Positions 36,005 through 44,256 of a stretch of 64,000 bases of DNA are shown here, piece after piece. The stretch is from Amycolatopsis anabasis. Its GTDB lineage: Bacteria; Actinomycetota; Actinomycetes; Mycobacteriales; Pseudonocardiaceae. Location of the stretch: NCBI RefSeq assembly GCF_009765355.1, contig NZ_VTHK01000034.1:40212-104211 (forward strand). Direction: 5' to 3'. Under the pieces are notes generated by a model that saw only the letters and a program-made list of their open reading frames with translations, was not told the DNA's origin and did no database searches. Made by a program: the position numbers and the translations under genes. The number at the start of each line of letters is the position of its first letter. Positions within the stretch are counted from its first letter, which is position 1.

Positions 36005-36400
36005 TCAAACTGGGGGCAGGACGAGGGCGCGCAGCAGCCGATCGGCCTCCGCGGCCGGATCGGCGGTGCGTCCGGTGTGCACCGGCCCGGTCTGGACCAC
36101 CGTGCTGCGCGGCGCGGTGAGCCAGCGGAACCGCTTGCCGGGGTCCAGGGCGACGGCCGGGCCCGCGTCCGGTTCGCCGTCGCACACCGCGGCGATCGTG
36201 TGCAGCAGGTGCTCGATCGCCGGGACGTCCGCCGCCGGGTCGAGGGCACGCAGGCGATCGGCGTCCAGGTGCACGCGCGCGCCGAGAAACCGCAGCGCCC
36301 GGCAGTGCAGCACCACGCCCGCGTTGAGCGACTCGCCGCGGTCGACTCGCGGAACCACGCGCAGGAGCGCGTACTCGTAGAGCTGGGGCCGGTCGGTCAC
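36005..36400 (-). CDS. DUF3037 protein paired with a HipA-like kinase
   Basis: A 131-residue protein matching DUF3037 (YEYALLRVVPRVDRGESLNAGVV, split into these blocks, FLGARVHLD, and FRWLTAPRSTVVQTGPVHTG). It has no known function. Its GTG overlaps the TGA of the HipA-like gene (GTGA), so the two are translationally coupled. The pairing of DUF3037 with a HipA-like kinase recurs in other bacteria as I recall it, which suggests a functional unit, perhaps toxin-antitoxin-like, but no experiment I know of shows this. Confidence 0.75.
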   Translation of the reverse strand: MTDRPQLYEYALLRVVPRVDRGESLNAGVVLHCRALRFLGARVHLDADRLRALDPAADVPAIEHLLHTIAAVCDGEPDAGPAVALDPGKRFRWLTAPRSTVVQTGPVHTGRTADPAAEADRLLRALVLPPV

Positions 36401-37257
36401 CGGGCCGCCCTCCGGCCGTGCGCGATCAGCCACGCGGGACGGCGGCTTGCCGGAGCGCGGACCTCCGGGCGCGGCGGCGCCTGCTCGACCGCGGCGAGGA
36501 CCCCGGGCAGCCACTCCCCGCGCGCGGCGAGGCGGCCGGCGAGCCGGGTCACGTAGGCCTCGCGGAGGCGGTCCGGGGTGTCGAACCCCTCCTCACCGTC
36601 GAGCCAGGCGTCCGGCACCGCCGCGACAGCGTCCCGGAGCACGTCCTCGGTCACGCGCGGGGCCAGTTCGGCGTCGGCGGCGGCGACCTCGGGACGGAAG
36701 CCGAGCAGCACGTGCTCGCTCGCGTCGTAGGCGCGGGTGTCCGCGGCTTCGGCGCCGGACCAGTTGTGGTGGAAGGTCAGGGTGGCTCCGTGGTCGATGA
36801 GGTACGGCTCGCCGTGCCAGTACAGCAGATTCGGATTGCGCCACGAACGATCGACATTGCCGGTGAGCGCGTCGAACCACAGCACCCGCCCGGCGAGCGC
36901 CGGGTCAAGAGCGAAGGCGCCGGGGTCGAAGTCCAGCGAGCCGGGCAGGAAGTCCACGCCGAGGTTCGTGCCGGCGCTGGCGCGGAGCAGGTCCTGCACC
37001 TCCGGATCCGGTTCGGTGGCGGCCAGTTCGACGTCGAGTTCGACGGTGACCAGCCGGGGCACCGGGAGGTCGAGCGCCCGCGCGAGCCCGGCGCAGACGA
37101 CCTCGGCCACCAGGACCTTGCGTCCCTGGCCCGCGCCCTGGAACTTGACCACGTAGGTGCCGAGGTCGTCGGCTTCCATCAGACCCGGCAGGGAACCGCC
37201 CTCCCGTAGAGGTGTGATGTATCGAGTCGCGCTGACCCGCGCGAGTCCGGCAGACAT
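36397..37257 (-). CDS. HipA-like Ser/Thr kinase family protein
   Basis: A 286-residue kinase-fold protein of the short HipA-like family. It has a Gly-rich nucleotide loop FQGAGQGRKVLVAEVV, a catalytic loop NVDRSWRNPNLL (Asp and Asn in place) and a metal-binding block YLIDHGATLTF. The C-terminal half is helical. True HipA phosphorylates glutamyl-tRNA synthetase; this shorter form lacks the N-terminal subdomain and no HipB-like antitoxin is adjacent. The ATG at 37257 has no SD and lies 7 nt after TATCTT, so the mRNA may be leaderless. A perfect palindrome overlaps that promoter. It is followed by the coupled DUF3037 gene. Confidence 0.8.
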   Translation of the reverse strand: MSAGLARVSATRYITPLREGGSLPGLMEADDLGTYVVKFQGAGQGRKVLVAEVVCAGLARALDLPVPRLVTVELDVELAATEPDPEVQDLLRASAGTNLGVDFLPGSLDFDPGAFALDPALAGRVLWFDALTGNVDRSWRNPNLLYWHGEPYLIDHGATLTFHHNWSGAEAADTRAYDASEHVLLGFRPEVAAADAELAPRVTEDVLRDAVAAVPDAWLDGEEGFDTPDRLREAYVTRLAGRLAARGEWLPGVLAAVEQAPPRPEVRAPASRRPAWLIAHGRRAAR

Positions 37258-37265
37258 GGCAACCA

Positions 37266-37283
37266 AGATACAGACCTGTATCT
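37266..37283. promoter_or_regulatory. Perfect palindromic operator before the HipA-like gene
   Basis: AGATACAG-AC-CTGTATCT has 8-bp perfect arms. It starts 9 bp upstream of the HipA-like ATG and overlaps the likely -10 (TATCTT). It lies in the 45-bp gap after gpgS, where the local sequence is AT-rich. Symmetry and place suggest a repressor site. Confidence 0.7.
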
Positions 37284-37302
37284 CGGTGCACTATTGAATA
37301 TT

Positions 37303-38325
37303 CTAGGCCGTGTCGCGCAACTCCACGGTGTGCCGCGTGCGCAGGGTGCTCAGCGGGGGCCGTTGCGCGCAGTCCAGTTCGGTGAGCACGATCTCGCGTT
37401 CCACGCCGTGCTCGGATTCGCCGCGGCGGAACTGCGCGAGCAGGGTCGCCGGGGGTTGCGCCGACACCAGCCGCCCGTAGCGGTCCAGCCGGTCGAACAT
37501 GGTCAGCATGATCTGCCCCGCCATCCGGCCGAGCGCCTGGGTGCTCTGGTGCCGGTGCTTGCGCTCGCCCAGATCGACCTGCGCGAGCGCGTCCAGGCCG
37601 CGCAGTTCGAGCAGATCGATCAGGTGCCCGACCTCGACGCCGTAGTTGGCGACGAACGGGATCGCCTCCAGCACCGAGCGCCGGCCGGCGTACTCCCCGG
37701 CGAGCGGCTGGACGAACCCGGCGAGTTGCGGCCAGTACATGTTGAGCAGCGGCCGCGCGACCAGTTCGGTCACGCGGCCACCCCCGTCGGTGTCCACCGC
37801 AGCGGTGCCGACCAGCGGCCGGTGGTAGAAGCCCTTGACGTAGGCCACCGCGGGCTCGGTGAGCAGCGGGCCGAGCAGCCCGGTCACGTAGTCCGCGGTG
37901 AAGTCGTACAGGTCTCCGTCGACGAACACCACCAGCTCGCCGCTGGTCGCCGCGAGGCCCTTCCACAGCGCCTCGCCCTTGCCGGGCAAGCCTTCCAGCG
38001 GGTACAGCACGGCGTCCTGCGCGACCACGACCGCCCCCGCCTCGGCGGCCACGCGCGCGGTCGCGTCCCGCGACCGGGAATCGACCACGACGATCTCGTC
38101 GACCAGCGGCCAGTCCTCGACGAGTTCCCGCCGGATCGTGGCCACGATCGCGCCGATGGTCGCTTCCTCGTCGCGCGCCGGGATCACCACGCTGATCCCG
38201 GTTTCCCCCTTGGCCGCGACCAGCTCCGCCACCGGCCAGTCGGCCGCACGGCTGCTGCGCCTCGCGATCCAGTCCCCGATCCCCTCGGTCATCTGCACGA
38301 CGTGCCCTCCCGCCAGGTCTGCCAT
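37303..38325 (-). CDS. gpgS: Glucosyl-3-phosphoglycerate synthase
   Basis: A 340-residue GT-A (GT81) transferase joining NDP-glucose and 3-phosphoglycerate, the first step to glucosylglycerate and methylglucose lipopolysaccharides. Motifs: SVVIPARDEEATIGAIV, the sugar-nucleotide/metal site VVFVDGDLYDF, YVKGFYHRPLV, LAGEYAGRRSVLE and ERKHRHQSTQALG. Two starts are possible: ATG at 38325 and ATG at 38292 (MTEGIGDW), the latter with GGGAGGG about 12 nt upstream. The substrate 3-phosphoglycerate comes from the gap-pgk pathway nearby. Confidence 0.92.
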   Translation of the reverse strand: MADLAGGHVVQMTEGIGDWIARRSSRAADWPVAELVAAKGETGISVVIPARDEEATIGAIVATIRRELVEDWPLVDEIVVVDSRSRDATARVAAEAGAVVVAQDAVLYPLEGLPGKGEALWKGLAATSGELVVFVDGDLYDFTADYVTGLLGPLLTEPAVAYVKGFYHRPLVGTAAVDTDGGGRVTELVARPLLNMYWPQLAGFVQPLAGEYAGRRSVLEAIPFVANYGVEVGHLIDLLELRGLDALAQVDLGERKHRHQSTQALGRMAGQIMLTMFDRLDRYGRLVSAQPPATLLAQFRRGESEHGVEREIVLTELDCAQRPPLSTLRTRHTVELRDTA

Positions 38326-38387
38326 CGGTCAGCTTCGAGGGTTGGCCCGCCGTGTTTCCGTTCGTCGCGTCGAGGTGAACCGCTGCG

Positions 38388-38978
38388 TTACGAGTCGCCC
38401 GGGGTGGCCCCCTTTCCCGGTAACACCGACGTGAAGCGCGCCGCCCAAGGTTCGAGCGGGACGCGGGCGGCGTTGGCGGCGAACGAAATGGCGTGGTACC
38501 AGCCGGTGAGCAGGATGAGGTCGAGCAGTTGCTCCGGGGACCACGCGGCGGCGGCCTCGGCCCACCGGTCGTCCGGCACGTCGGACCGGTCGTGCAAGGC
38601 GTCGACCAGGCGCACCAGCAACCGGTCGCGCGGCGACCACGGCTCGAGGTCCGGGCTCGCCGTGGCCGCGATCTCGGCCTCGGTCAGCCCGGCGTGCGGA
38701 GCCGCGAGGGTCGCGTGCACGCCCCATTCGTACTCGCAGCGGCAGCGCGCGCACACCCGCAGGATCACGATCTCGCGCTCGCGGTGGGGCACCGAGATTC
38801 CGCGGCCCAGTTCGTAGCCGCCCCAGGGCATCATCGAGCGGACCAGGTCCGGCTTGCGGGCGAACATCCGGAACAGCGCCAGCGGCGGATGGCCGGTTCC
38901 CCGGGGCATCAGGCTTTCCAGCAACTCCTGCGTTTCGGCCTCGTACGGCGGTTCCAGCGGTGGGATCCGGGCTGCCAT
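38388..38978 (-). CDS. Carboxymuconolactone decarboxylase-family protein
   Basis: A 196-residue helical protein of the CMD/AhpD superfamily. The conserved block REREIVILRVCARCRCEYEWGVH carries a Cys-x-x-Cys pair, Glu and His as in AhpD-like alkylhydroperoxidases. ATASPDLEPWSPRDRLLVRLVDALH is also typical. It may act as a peroxidase or a ring-opening lactone enzyme; neither can be chosen. The ATG at 38978 is preceded by GGAGG. Confidence 0.82.
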   Translation of the reverse strand: MAARIPPLEPPYEAETQELLESLMPRGTGHPPLALFRMFARKPDLVRSMMPWGGYELGRGISVPHREREIVILRVCARCRCEYEWGVHATLAAPHAGLTEAEIAATASPDLEPWSPRDRLLVRLVDALHDRSDVPDDRWAEAAAAWSPEQLLDLILLTGWYHAISFAANAARVPLEPWAARFTSVLPGKGATPGDS

Positions 38979-39047
38979 GCGACCACCTCCGTGCTTCGGT
39001 TTTCGAAGCACCAGGTTACCTCATCGTCGTGGGTCTCCCGGTCGACG

Positions 39048-39110
39048 TGGTTGGGGTCGTGAGCGTTTACGCCGGTTAGAACCGGTCCAACCACTCACGA
39101 CCCACCCCAC
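39048..39110. repeat. Large imperfect intergenic palindrome
   Basis: The left arm begins GGGGTCGTGAGCG and runs to CCGGTT; the right arm runs from AACCGG to CTCACGACCC. The arms are about 24 bp with about six mismatches. It lies in the 244-bp gene-free stretch after the whiA operon, next to the terminator repeat. Confidence 0.6.
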
Positions 39111-39126
39111 CCGGCCCCGATCTGCC

Positions 39127-39182
39127 AAAAAAAATAGCGAGGGACCTTTACTACGGCTCAGCGGTAGTAAAGGTCCCTCGCT
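39127..39182 (-). terminator. Intrinsic terminator of the uvrC-rapZ-yvcK-whiA operon
   Basis: On the minus strand, 40 bp after the whiA stop, a perfect 19-bp stem (starting AGCGAGGGACC on the other strand; loop 9 nt) is followed by TA and eight Ts (39134-39127). This is a textbook intrinsic terminator, unusual in such GC-rich DNA. A partial copy of the stem sequence (GCGAAGGTCCCTTGC followed by six Ts on the plus strand) is found at about 39196-39216. Confidence 0.85.
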
Positions 39183-39222
39183 CTCGACAGACCGTAGCGA
39201 AGGTCCCTTGCTTTTTTGGCGG

Positions 39223-40209
39223 TCAGGCGTCTTCTTCGAGCATCTCCGGGGTCACCGCGGATTCGGTGTCCGGGATGTTCTGCTCCTTCGCCTTCTTGTC
39301 GGCCATCGCCAGCAGGCGGCGGATGCGGCCCGCCACCGCGTCCTTGGTCATCGGCGGATCGGACAGCTGCCCCAGTTCCTCCAGGGACGCCTGGCGGTTC
39401 TGCAGCCGGAGCTTTCCCGCGGTCAGCAGGTGGTCCGGCGCGCTGTCCCCGAGGATTTCCATGGCCCGTTCGACCCGGGCCGCCGCGGCGACCGCGGCCC
39501 GCGCCGAGCGGCGCAGGTTCGCGTCGTCGAAGTTGGCCAGCCGGTTCGCGGTCGCGCGCACCTCGCGCCGCATCCGGCGTTCCTCCCACTGCAGCACGCT
39601 GGAATGCGCCCCGAGCCGGGTGAGCAGCGCGCCGATCGCGTCCCCGTCGCGCACCACGACCCGGTCCGCCCCCCGGACCTCGCGCGACTTCGCCTGGATG
39701 CCCAGTCGCCGCGCCGCGCCGACGAGCGCGAGCGCCGCCTCCGGGCCCGGGCAGGTCACCTCCAGCGACGACGACCGGCCGGGTTCGGTCAGCGACCCGT
39801 GCGCCAGGAACGCCCCCCGCCAGGCGGCCTCGGCGTCCGCGATCCCCCCGGACACCACCGCCGCCGGCAGCCCCCGCACCGGCCGGCCGCGCTGGTCGAT
39901 CAGCCCGGTCTGCCGGGCCAGGCCCTCGCCGTCCTTGACCACGCGCACCACGTACCGGGTGCCCTTGCGCAGCCCGCTGGACGAGATCACGTGGACATCC
40001 GAATGATGCCCGTACAGATCGTGGATCTCCTTGCGCAGCCGCCGCGCGACCGAACCGGTGTCCAGTTCCGCCTCCACGACGACCCGGCCGCCCACGATGT
40101 GCAGGCCACCGGCGAAGCGCAGCATCGAAGCGACCTCCGCGCGGCGCGGCCCGATCTTCGTGATCTCCAGACGACTCAGTTCGTCCTTGACCGCAGCCGT
40201 CATCGCCAT
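39223..40209 (-). CDS. whiA: Sporulation/cell-division transcription factor WhiA
   Basis: A 328-residue protein with the N-terminal LAGLIDADG-like homing-endonuclease fold (RRAEVASMLRFAGGLHI, AWRGAFLAHGSLTEPGRS) and the C-terminal helix-turn-helix (LEELGQLSDPPMTKDAVAGR then IRRLLAMADKKA). In Streptomyces it works with WhiB to start sporulation septation; outside sporulating species it affects division and growth. GGAGGGG precedes the ATG at 40209, which overlaps the yvcK stop by one base (TAATG). Confidence 0.96.
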   Translation of the reverse strand: MAMTAAVKDELSRLEITKIGPRRAEVASMLRFAGGLHIVGGRVVVEAELDTGSVARRLRKEIHDLYGHHSDVHVISSSGLRKGTRYVVRVVKDGEGLARQTGLIDQRGRPVRGLPAAVVSGGIADAEAAWRGAFLAHGSLTEPGRSSSLEVTCPGPEAALALVGAARRLGIQAKSREVRGADRVVVRDGDAIGALLTRLGAHSSVLQWEERRMRREVRATANRLANFDDANLRRSARAAVAAAARVERAMEILGDSAPDHLLTAGKLRLQNRQASLEELGQLSDPPMTKDAVAGRIRRLLAMADKKAKEQNIPDTESAVTPEMLEEDA

Positions 40210-41207
40210 TACCCCTCCACCCCTCTCTCACCTGGGCGCCCGGTCAGACCGAGAGCCTCTCGCACACACGTCGCCAGCGCATCCGGATCGTGCCGGCCCG
40301 CCACGCGCGGGTCGGCCACGTCCGCCAGATGCGCCCGTGCTCCCAGACCGGCCGCGGCATCGCGCAGCCGCGCCGGGGTCGGCACCGAGTCGCGATCGGC
40401 GATCACCGCGTCGACTCGGAGCCCGGGAGCGTGCTGGAAGAGTACGTCCAGGTGCCGTTCGGGTGAGAAGCCAGCCGTCTCCCCCGGCTGGGGAACCAGG
40501 TTCAGGATCACCACCTTGAGCGCCTCGGTGCGGACAAGAGCATCGTGCAGTTCGGGGATGAGCAGGTGCGGAAGGACGCTGGTGAACCAGGATCCCGGGC
40601 CGAGGAAGACCACCTCGGCGCCGAGCACTGCCTCGACCGCCTCGGCGCACGCCTTCGGCGGCTCGGTGGACTGCGGTTCGGTGTGCAGGGTGATGCGCTC
40701 GACCTGACCGGGCGTGCTCGCGACCGCGACCTGTCCCCGGATCCGGCGCACCCCGCCGTCGTCGTCCAGGCCCGCGACCTCCGCCTCGATCTCGAGCGGC
40801 TGCACCGACATCGGCAGCACCCGGCCGGACACCCCGACCAGCCGGCTCGCCTCGTCCAGTGCGGCGACCGGATCCCCGAGCACCTCGAAGAGCCCGGCCA
40901 GCAACAGGTTCCCCACCGCGTGCCCGGCGAGCGCGCCGCTGCCGCCGAAGCGGTGCTGGAACACCTCCGCCCACAGCGAGCCGCCGTCCTCGGCCGCCGC
41001 CAGCGCGGACAGCGCCTGCCGCAGGTCACCCGGCGGCAGCAGGCCGAGTTCCCGGCGCAACCGGCCGGACGACCCGCCGTCGTCGGCGACCGTGACGACC
41101 GCGGTCACATCCGTGGTGATCCGCCGCAGCGCGGTGAGCGTGGCGTGCAGCCCATGCCCGCCACCCAGCGCGACCGCGCGCAACCGACCCGTCACCGGTT
41201 CACTCAC
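40209..41207 (-). CDS. yvcK: YvcK/CuvA family gluconeogenesis factor
   Basis: A 332-residue CofD-like Rossmann protein that binds UDP-sugars and is needed for growth on gluconeogenic carbon and for envelope shape. Blocks: AVALGGGHGLHATLTALRR, VVTVADDGGSSGRLRRELG, LPPGDLRQALSAL, FLGPGSWFTSVLPHLLIPE and LVPQPGETAGFSPERHLDVL. The GTG at 41207 overlaps the rapZ end by 8 nt; a TTG at 41213 is an alternative. It lies between rapZ and whiA, as in Bacillus and actinobacteria. Confidence 0.95.
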   Translation of the reverse strand: MSEPVTGRLRAVALGGGHGLHATLTALRRITTDVTAVVTVADDGGSSGRLRRELGLLPPGDLRQALSALAAAEDGGSLWAEVFQHRFGGSGALAGHAVGNLLLAGLFEVLGDPVAALDEASRLVGVSGRVLPMSVQPLEIEAEVAGLDDDGGVRRIRGQVAVASTPGQVERITLHTEPQSTEPPKACAEAVEAVLGAEVVFLGPGSWFTSVLPHLLIPELHDALVRTEALKVVILNLVPQPGETAGFSPERHLDVLFQHAPGLRVDAVIADRDSVPTPARLRDAAAGLGARAHLADVADPRVAGRHDPDALATCVREALGLTGRPGERGVEG

Positions 41208-42090
41208 GGCCAAGATCGCGGTGCACCACCTTTACCGCCATTCCGTCCTCATTGGACAGACGATTCGCCAGTTCCTCGGAGATCGCCACGCTGCGGTGCT
41301 TCCCGCCGGTGCAGCCGACCGCGAGCGTGAGGTACCGCTTGCCCTCGCGTTTGTACCCGGCGCCGATCAGGCGCAGCAGGTGATGATAGCGGTCCAGGAA
41401 CTCCTCGGCGCCCTCCTGGCTGAGCACGTAGTTGCGCACCTCGCCGTCCAGGCCGGTGTGCTCGCGCAGTTCGGGGATCCAGAACGGGTTGGGCAGGAAC
41501 CGCACGTCCATCACCAGATCGGCGTCCATCGGCAGGCCGTACTTGTACCCGAAGGACAGCACGGTGACCCGGGTCTGGGTGCTCGCCTCCGAGCCGAACG
41601 CGTCCTCGATCTTGGCTCGCAGGTCGTGCACGGACAGCGCCGAGGTCTCCAGCACCAGATCCGCCTCCTCGCGCAGCGGCGCCAGCAGCGCCCGCTCGGC
41701 GGTGATCCCGTCGGCCAGCCGGCCGTCGCCCTGCATCGGGTGCCCCCGCCGGACGGCCTCGAACCGGCGCACCAGCACCGCGTCGGTGGCCTCCAGGAAC
41801 AGCACCCGCGGTTTGTACCCGCGCGCGTCCAGGTCCTTGATCACCGACGCGAGATCGTCGGTGAAGGCCCGCGAGCGGACGTCCATCACCACGGCGACCT
41901 TGGTGATCGCGCCCCGGGCCTGCGCCCCGAGTTCGACCATGGTCGCGATCAGCTCGGGCGGCAGGTTGTCCACCACGAACCAGCCGAGGTCCTCCAGGCA
42001 TTTGGCCGCGGTGCTGCGGCCGGCGCCGGACAACCCGGTGACCACGGCGACCTCCATCCCGGAGGTCCGCCCTTCGCTCTCGCCCGTCAT
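41200..42090 (-). CDS. rapZ: RNase adapter / nucleotide-binding protein RapZ (YvcJ)
   Basis: A 296-residue P-loop protein. The Walker A loop is GLSGAGRSTAAKCLEDLGW, with Arg in place of the usual Lys, a variant I know from actinobacterial homologues. The C-terminal domain has SFGYKYGLPMDADLVMDVRFLPNPFW (key parts) and VGCTGGKHRSVAISEELA. In E. coli RapZ controls glucosamine-6-P synthesis through small RNAs; in Gram-positives it binds and hydrolyses nucleotides with unclear targets. The ATG overlaps the uvrC TGA (ATGA). Confidence 0.95.
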   Translation of the reverse strand: MTGESEGRTSGMEVAVVTGLSGAGRSTAAKCLEDLGWFVVDNLPPELIATMVELGAQARGAITKVAVVMDVRSRAFTDDLASVIKDLDARGYKPRVLFLEATDAVLVRRFEAVRRGHPMQGDGRLADGITAERALLAPLREEADLVLETSALSVHDLRAKIEDAFGSEASTQTRVTVLSFGYKYGLPMDADLVMDVRFLPNPFWIPELREHTGLDGEVRNYVLSQEGAEEFLDRYHHLLRLIGAGYKREGKRYLTLAVGCTGGKHRSVAISEELANRLSNEDGMAVKVVHRDLGRE

Positions 42091-44033
42091 GTTCCCCTCT
42101 CCCCTTCCGCGCTCTCCCCGAGCGCCGCCGCGACCGCCTCCGCGGTGCGTTTCCCGAAGCCCGGCACGGCCGCGATTTCCTCCACGCTGGCCTGCTTGAG
42201 TTTCTTCACCGAGCCGAAGTGCTTGATCAGCGCGGTCTTGCGTGCCTGCCCGAGCCCGGGCACACCGTCCAAAGCGGACGCCTGCACCCGCTTGCCCCGC
42301 TTCTCCCGGTGGTAGCGGATGGCGAACCGGTGCGCCTCGTCGCGCACGCGCTGCAGCAGGTACAGCGCCTCGGAGGTGCGCGGCAGGATGACCGGATCGG
42401 GATCCCCGGGCAGCCACACCTCCTCCAGTCGCTTGGCCAGTCCTACCACGGAAACGTCGGTGATGCCGAGTTCGGCGAGCACGTCCGCGGCGGCGGTGGC
42501 CTGCGGCCCGGCGCCGTCCACAACCAGCAGGTTCGGCGGGTACGCGAACTTGCGCGGCCGGCCGGTCTCCGGATCGATGCCGGGCGTGGTCTCGTTCACC
42601 GCGTCCTCGGTCTCCTTGAGGTAGCGGTGGAACCGCCGCCGCACCACCTCGGCGATGGAGGCCACGTCGCCCTCTTCGGCGGCCTCGCGCAGGGCGAACC
42701 GGCGGTACTCCGACTTGCGCGGCACGCCGTCCTCGAACACCACCAGGGACGCGACCACGTCACTGCCCGCGATGTGGCTGATGTCGACGCATTCGATGCG
42801 CAGCGGCGCGGTGTCCAGGCCGAGGTTCTCCTGCAGTTCGGACAGCGCCGCCGAGCGCGCGGTGAGGTCGCCGGCGCGGCGCAGCTTGTGCTGGGCGAAC
42901 GCCTCCGCGGCGTTGCGCGCCACGGTTTCCGCGAGCGTGCGCTTGTCGCCGCGCTGCGGTACGCGCAGCTGCACCCGGGACCCCCGCAGCTTGGACAGCC
43001 ACTCGGTCACCGCCTCGGCGTCCGGCGGCAGTTCCGGCACCAGCACCTCGCGCGGCACCGGCGTGCCCGTTTCGGCGCCCTCGGTCACCAGTTCGGCCTG
43101 CTCGCCGTAGAACTGCGCGAGGAACTGCTCGACCAGCGCGGGGACGTCCATCTCCTCGGCCTTGTCGATCACCCAGCCGCGCTGCCCGCGCACCCGGCCG
43201 CCGCGGACGTGGAAGACCTGGACCGCGGCCTCCAGCTCGTCGTGCGCGAAGGCGACCAGATCGGCGTCGGTGCCGTCGCCGAACACCACGGCCTGCTTCT
43301 CCATCGCCCGCCGCAGCGCGCCCAGATCGTCGCGCAACCGCGCGGCGCGCTCGAACTCGAGCGACTCGGACGCCTCGGCCATCTCCTTCTCCAGGCGGCG
43401 CACCATGGCGTCGGTGCGGCCGGCCAGGAAGTCGCAGAAGTCCTCGACGATCCGCCGGTGCTCGTCGGCCGACACCTTGCCGACGCACGGCGCGGAGCAC
43501 TTCTCGATGTAGCCGAGCAGGCACGGGCGGCCGATCTGGCCGTGGCGCCGGAACACGCCGCCCGAGCAGGTCCGGGCCGGGAACACGCGCAGCAGCAGGT
43601 CGAGCGTCTCGCGGATCGCCCACGCGTGCGCGTACGGGCCGAAGTACCGCACGCCCTTCTTGCGCGCCCCGCGGTAGACGTGCAGCCGTGGGTATTCCTC
43701 GTTCAGGGTCACCGCGAGCACCGGGTAGGACTTGTCGTCCCGGTACCGCACGTTGAACCGAGGGTCGAACTCCTTGATCCAGTTGTATTCCAGCTGGAGC
43801 GCTTCGACCTCGGTGGACACCACGGTCCACTCGACACTCGCCGCGGTGGTCACCATCTGCTTGGTGCGCGGATGCAGCCCGGTGAGGTCGGCGAAGTACG
43901 AGTTCAGCCGGCTGCGCAGGCTCTTCGCCTTGCCGACGTAGATGACCCGCTTCGTGCTGTCGCGGAACTTGTACACGCCGGGGGCGTCCGGGATGCTCCC
44001 CGGTGAGGGACGGTAGGTGGACGGGTCAGCCAC
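42087..44033 (-). CDS. uvrC: Excinuclease ABC subunit C
   Basis: A 648-residue nucleotide-excision repair nuclease. In order: GIY-YIG domain (GVYKFRDSTKRVIYVGKAKSL), Cys-rich block (KCSAPCVGKVS), UVR domain for UvrB contact (MVRRLEKEMAEASESLEFERAARLRDDL, key parts), the RNase H-like 5' incision domain (IECVDISHIAGSDVVAS) and C-terminal helix-hairpin-helix (DGVPGLGQARKTALIKHFG and VPGFGKRTAEAV). The GTG at 44033 gives the standard N-terminus. First gene of the uvrC-rapZ-yvcK-whiA operon. Confidence 0.97.
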   Translation of the reverse strand: MADPSTYRPSPGSIPDAPGVYKFRDSTKRVIYVGKAKSLRSRLNSYFADLTGLHPRTKQMVTTAASVEWTVVSTEVEALQLEYNWIKEFDPRFNVRYRDDKSYPVLAVTLNEEYPRLHVYRGARKKGVRYFGPYAHAWAIRETLDLLLRVFPARTCSGGVFRRHGQIGRPCLLGYIEKCSAPCVGKVSADEHRRIVEDFCDFLAGRTDAMVRRLEKEMAEASESLEFERAARLRDDLGALRRAMEKQAVVFGDGTDADLVAFAHDELEAAVQVFHVRGGRVRGQRGWVIDKAEEMDVPALVEQFLAQFYGEQAELVTEGAETGTPVPREVLVPELPPDAEAVTEWLSKLRGSRVQLRVPQRGDKRTLAETVARNAAEAFAQHKLRRAGDLTARSAALSELQENLGLDTAPLRIECVDISHIAGSDVVASLVVFEDGVPRKSEYRRFALREAAEEGDVASIAEVVRRRFHRYLKETEDAVNETTPGIDPETGRPRKFAYPPNLLVVDGAGPQATAAADVLAELGITDVSVVGLAKRLEEVWLPGDPDPVILPRTSEALYLLQRVRDEAHRFAIRYHREKRGKRVQASALDGVPGLGQARKTALIKHFGSVKKLKQASVEEIAAVPGFGKRTAEAVAAALGESAEGERGT

Positions 44034-44256
44034 GTCGCCAAGCCTATGGCTCGGGTCCGACAGTCTCGCGAACCCCTGCCCCTCACTCCCGCCGACCACA
44101 CCTTGTGCTGATCTTTCGCGATCATCGCGCACGCGGCGTAACCAATCTGCCCGGATGCTGGAACATCCGACGTTCGTTGGTACCTAACGTGAATCCTGGT
44201 GGTTACTTTCCGTCCGACACCGAGGTCCGGTGTCTCCCTGCGGAAAGGACCAGACT

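Noticed and set aside
36397..37257. Canonical HipBA toxin-antitoxin locus
   Set aside because: The kinase is shorter than HipA and no HipB-like HTH protein is encoded next to it.
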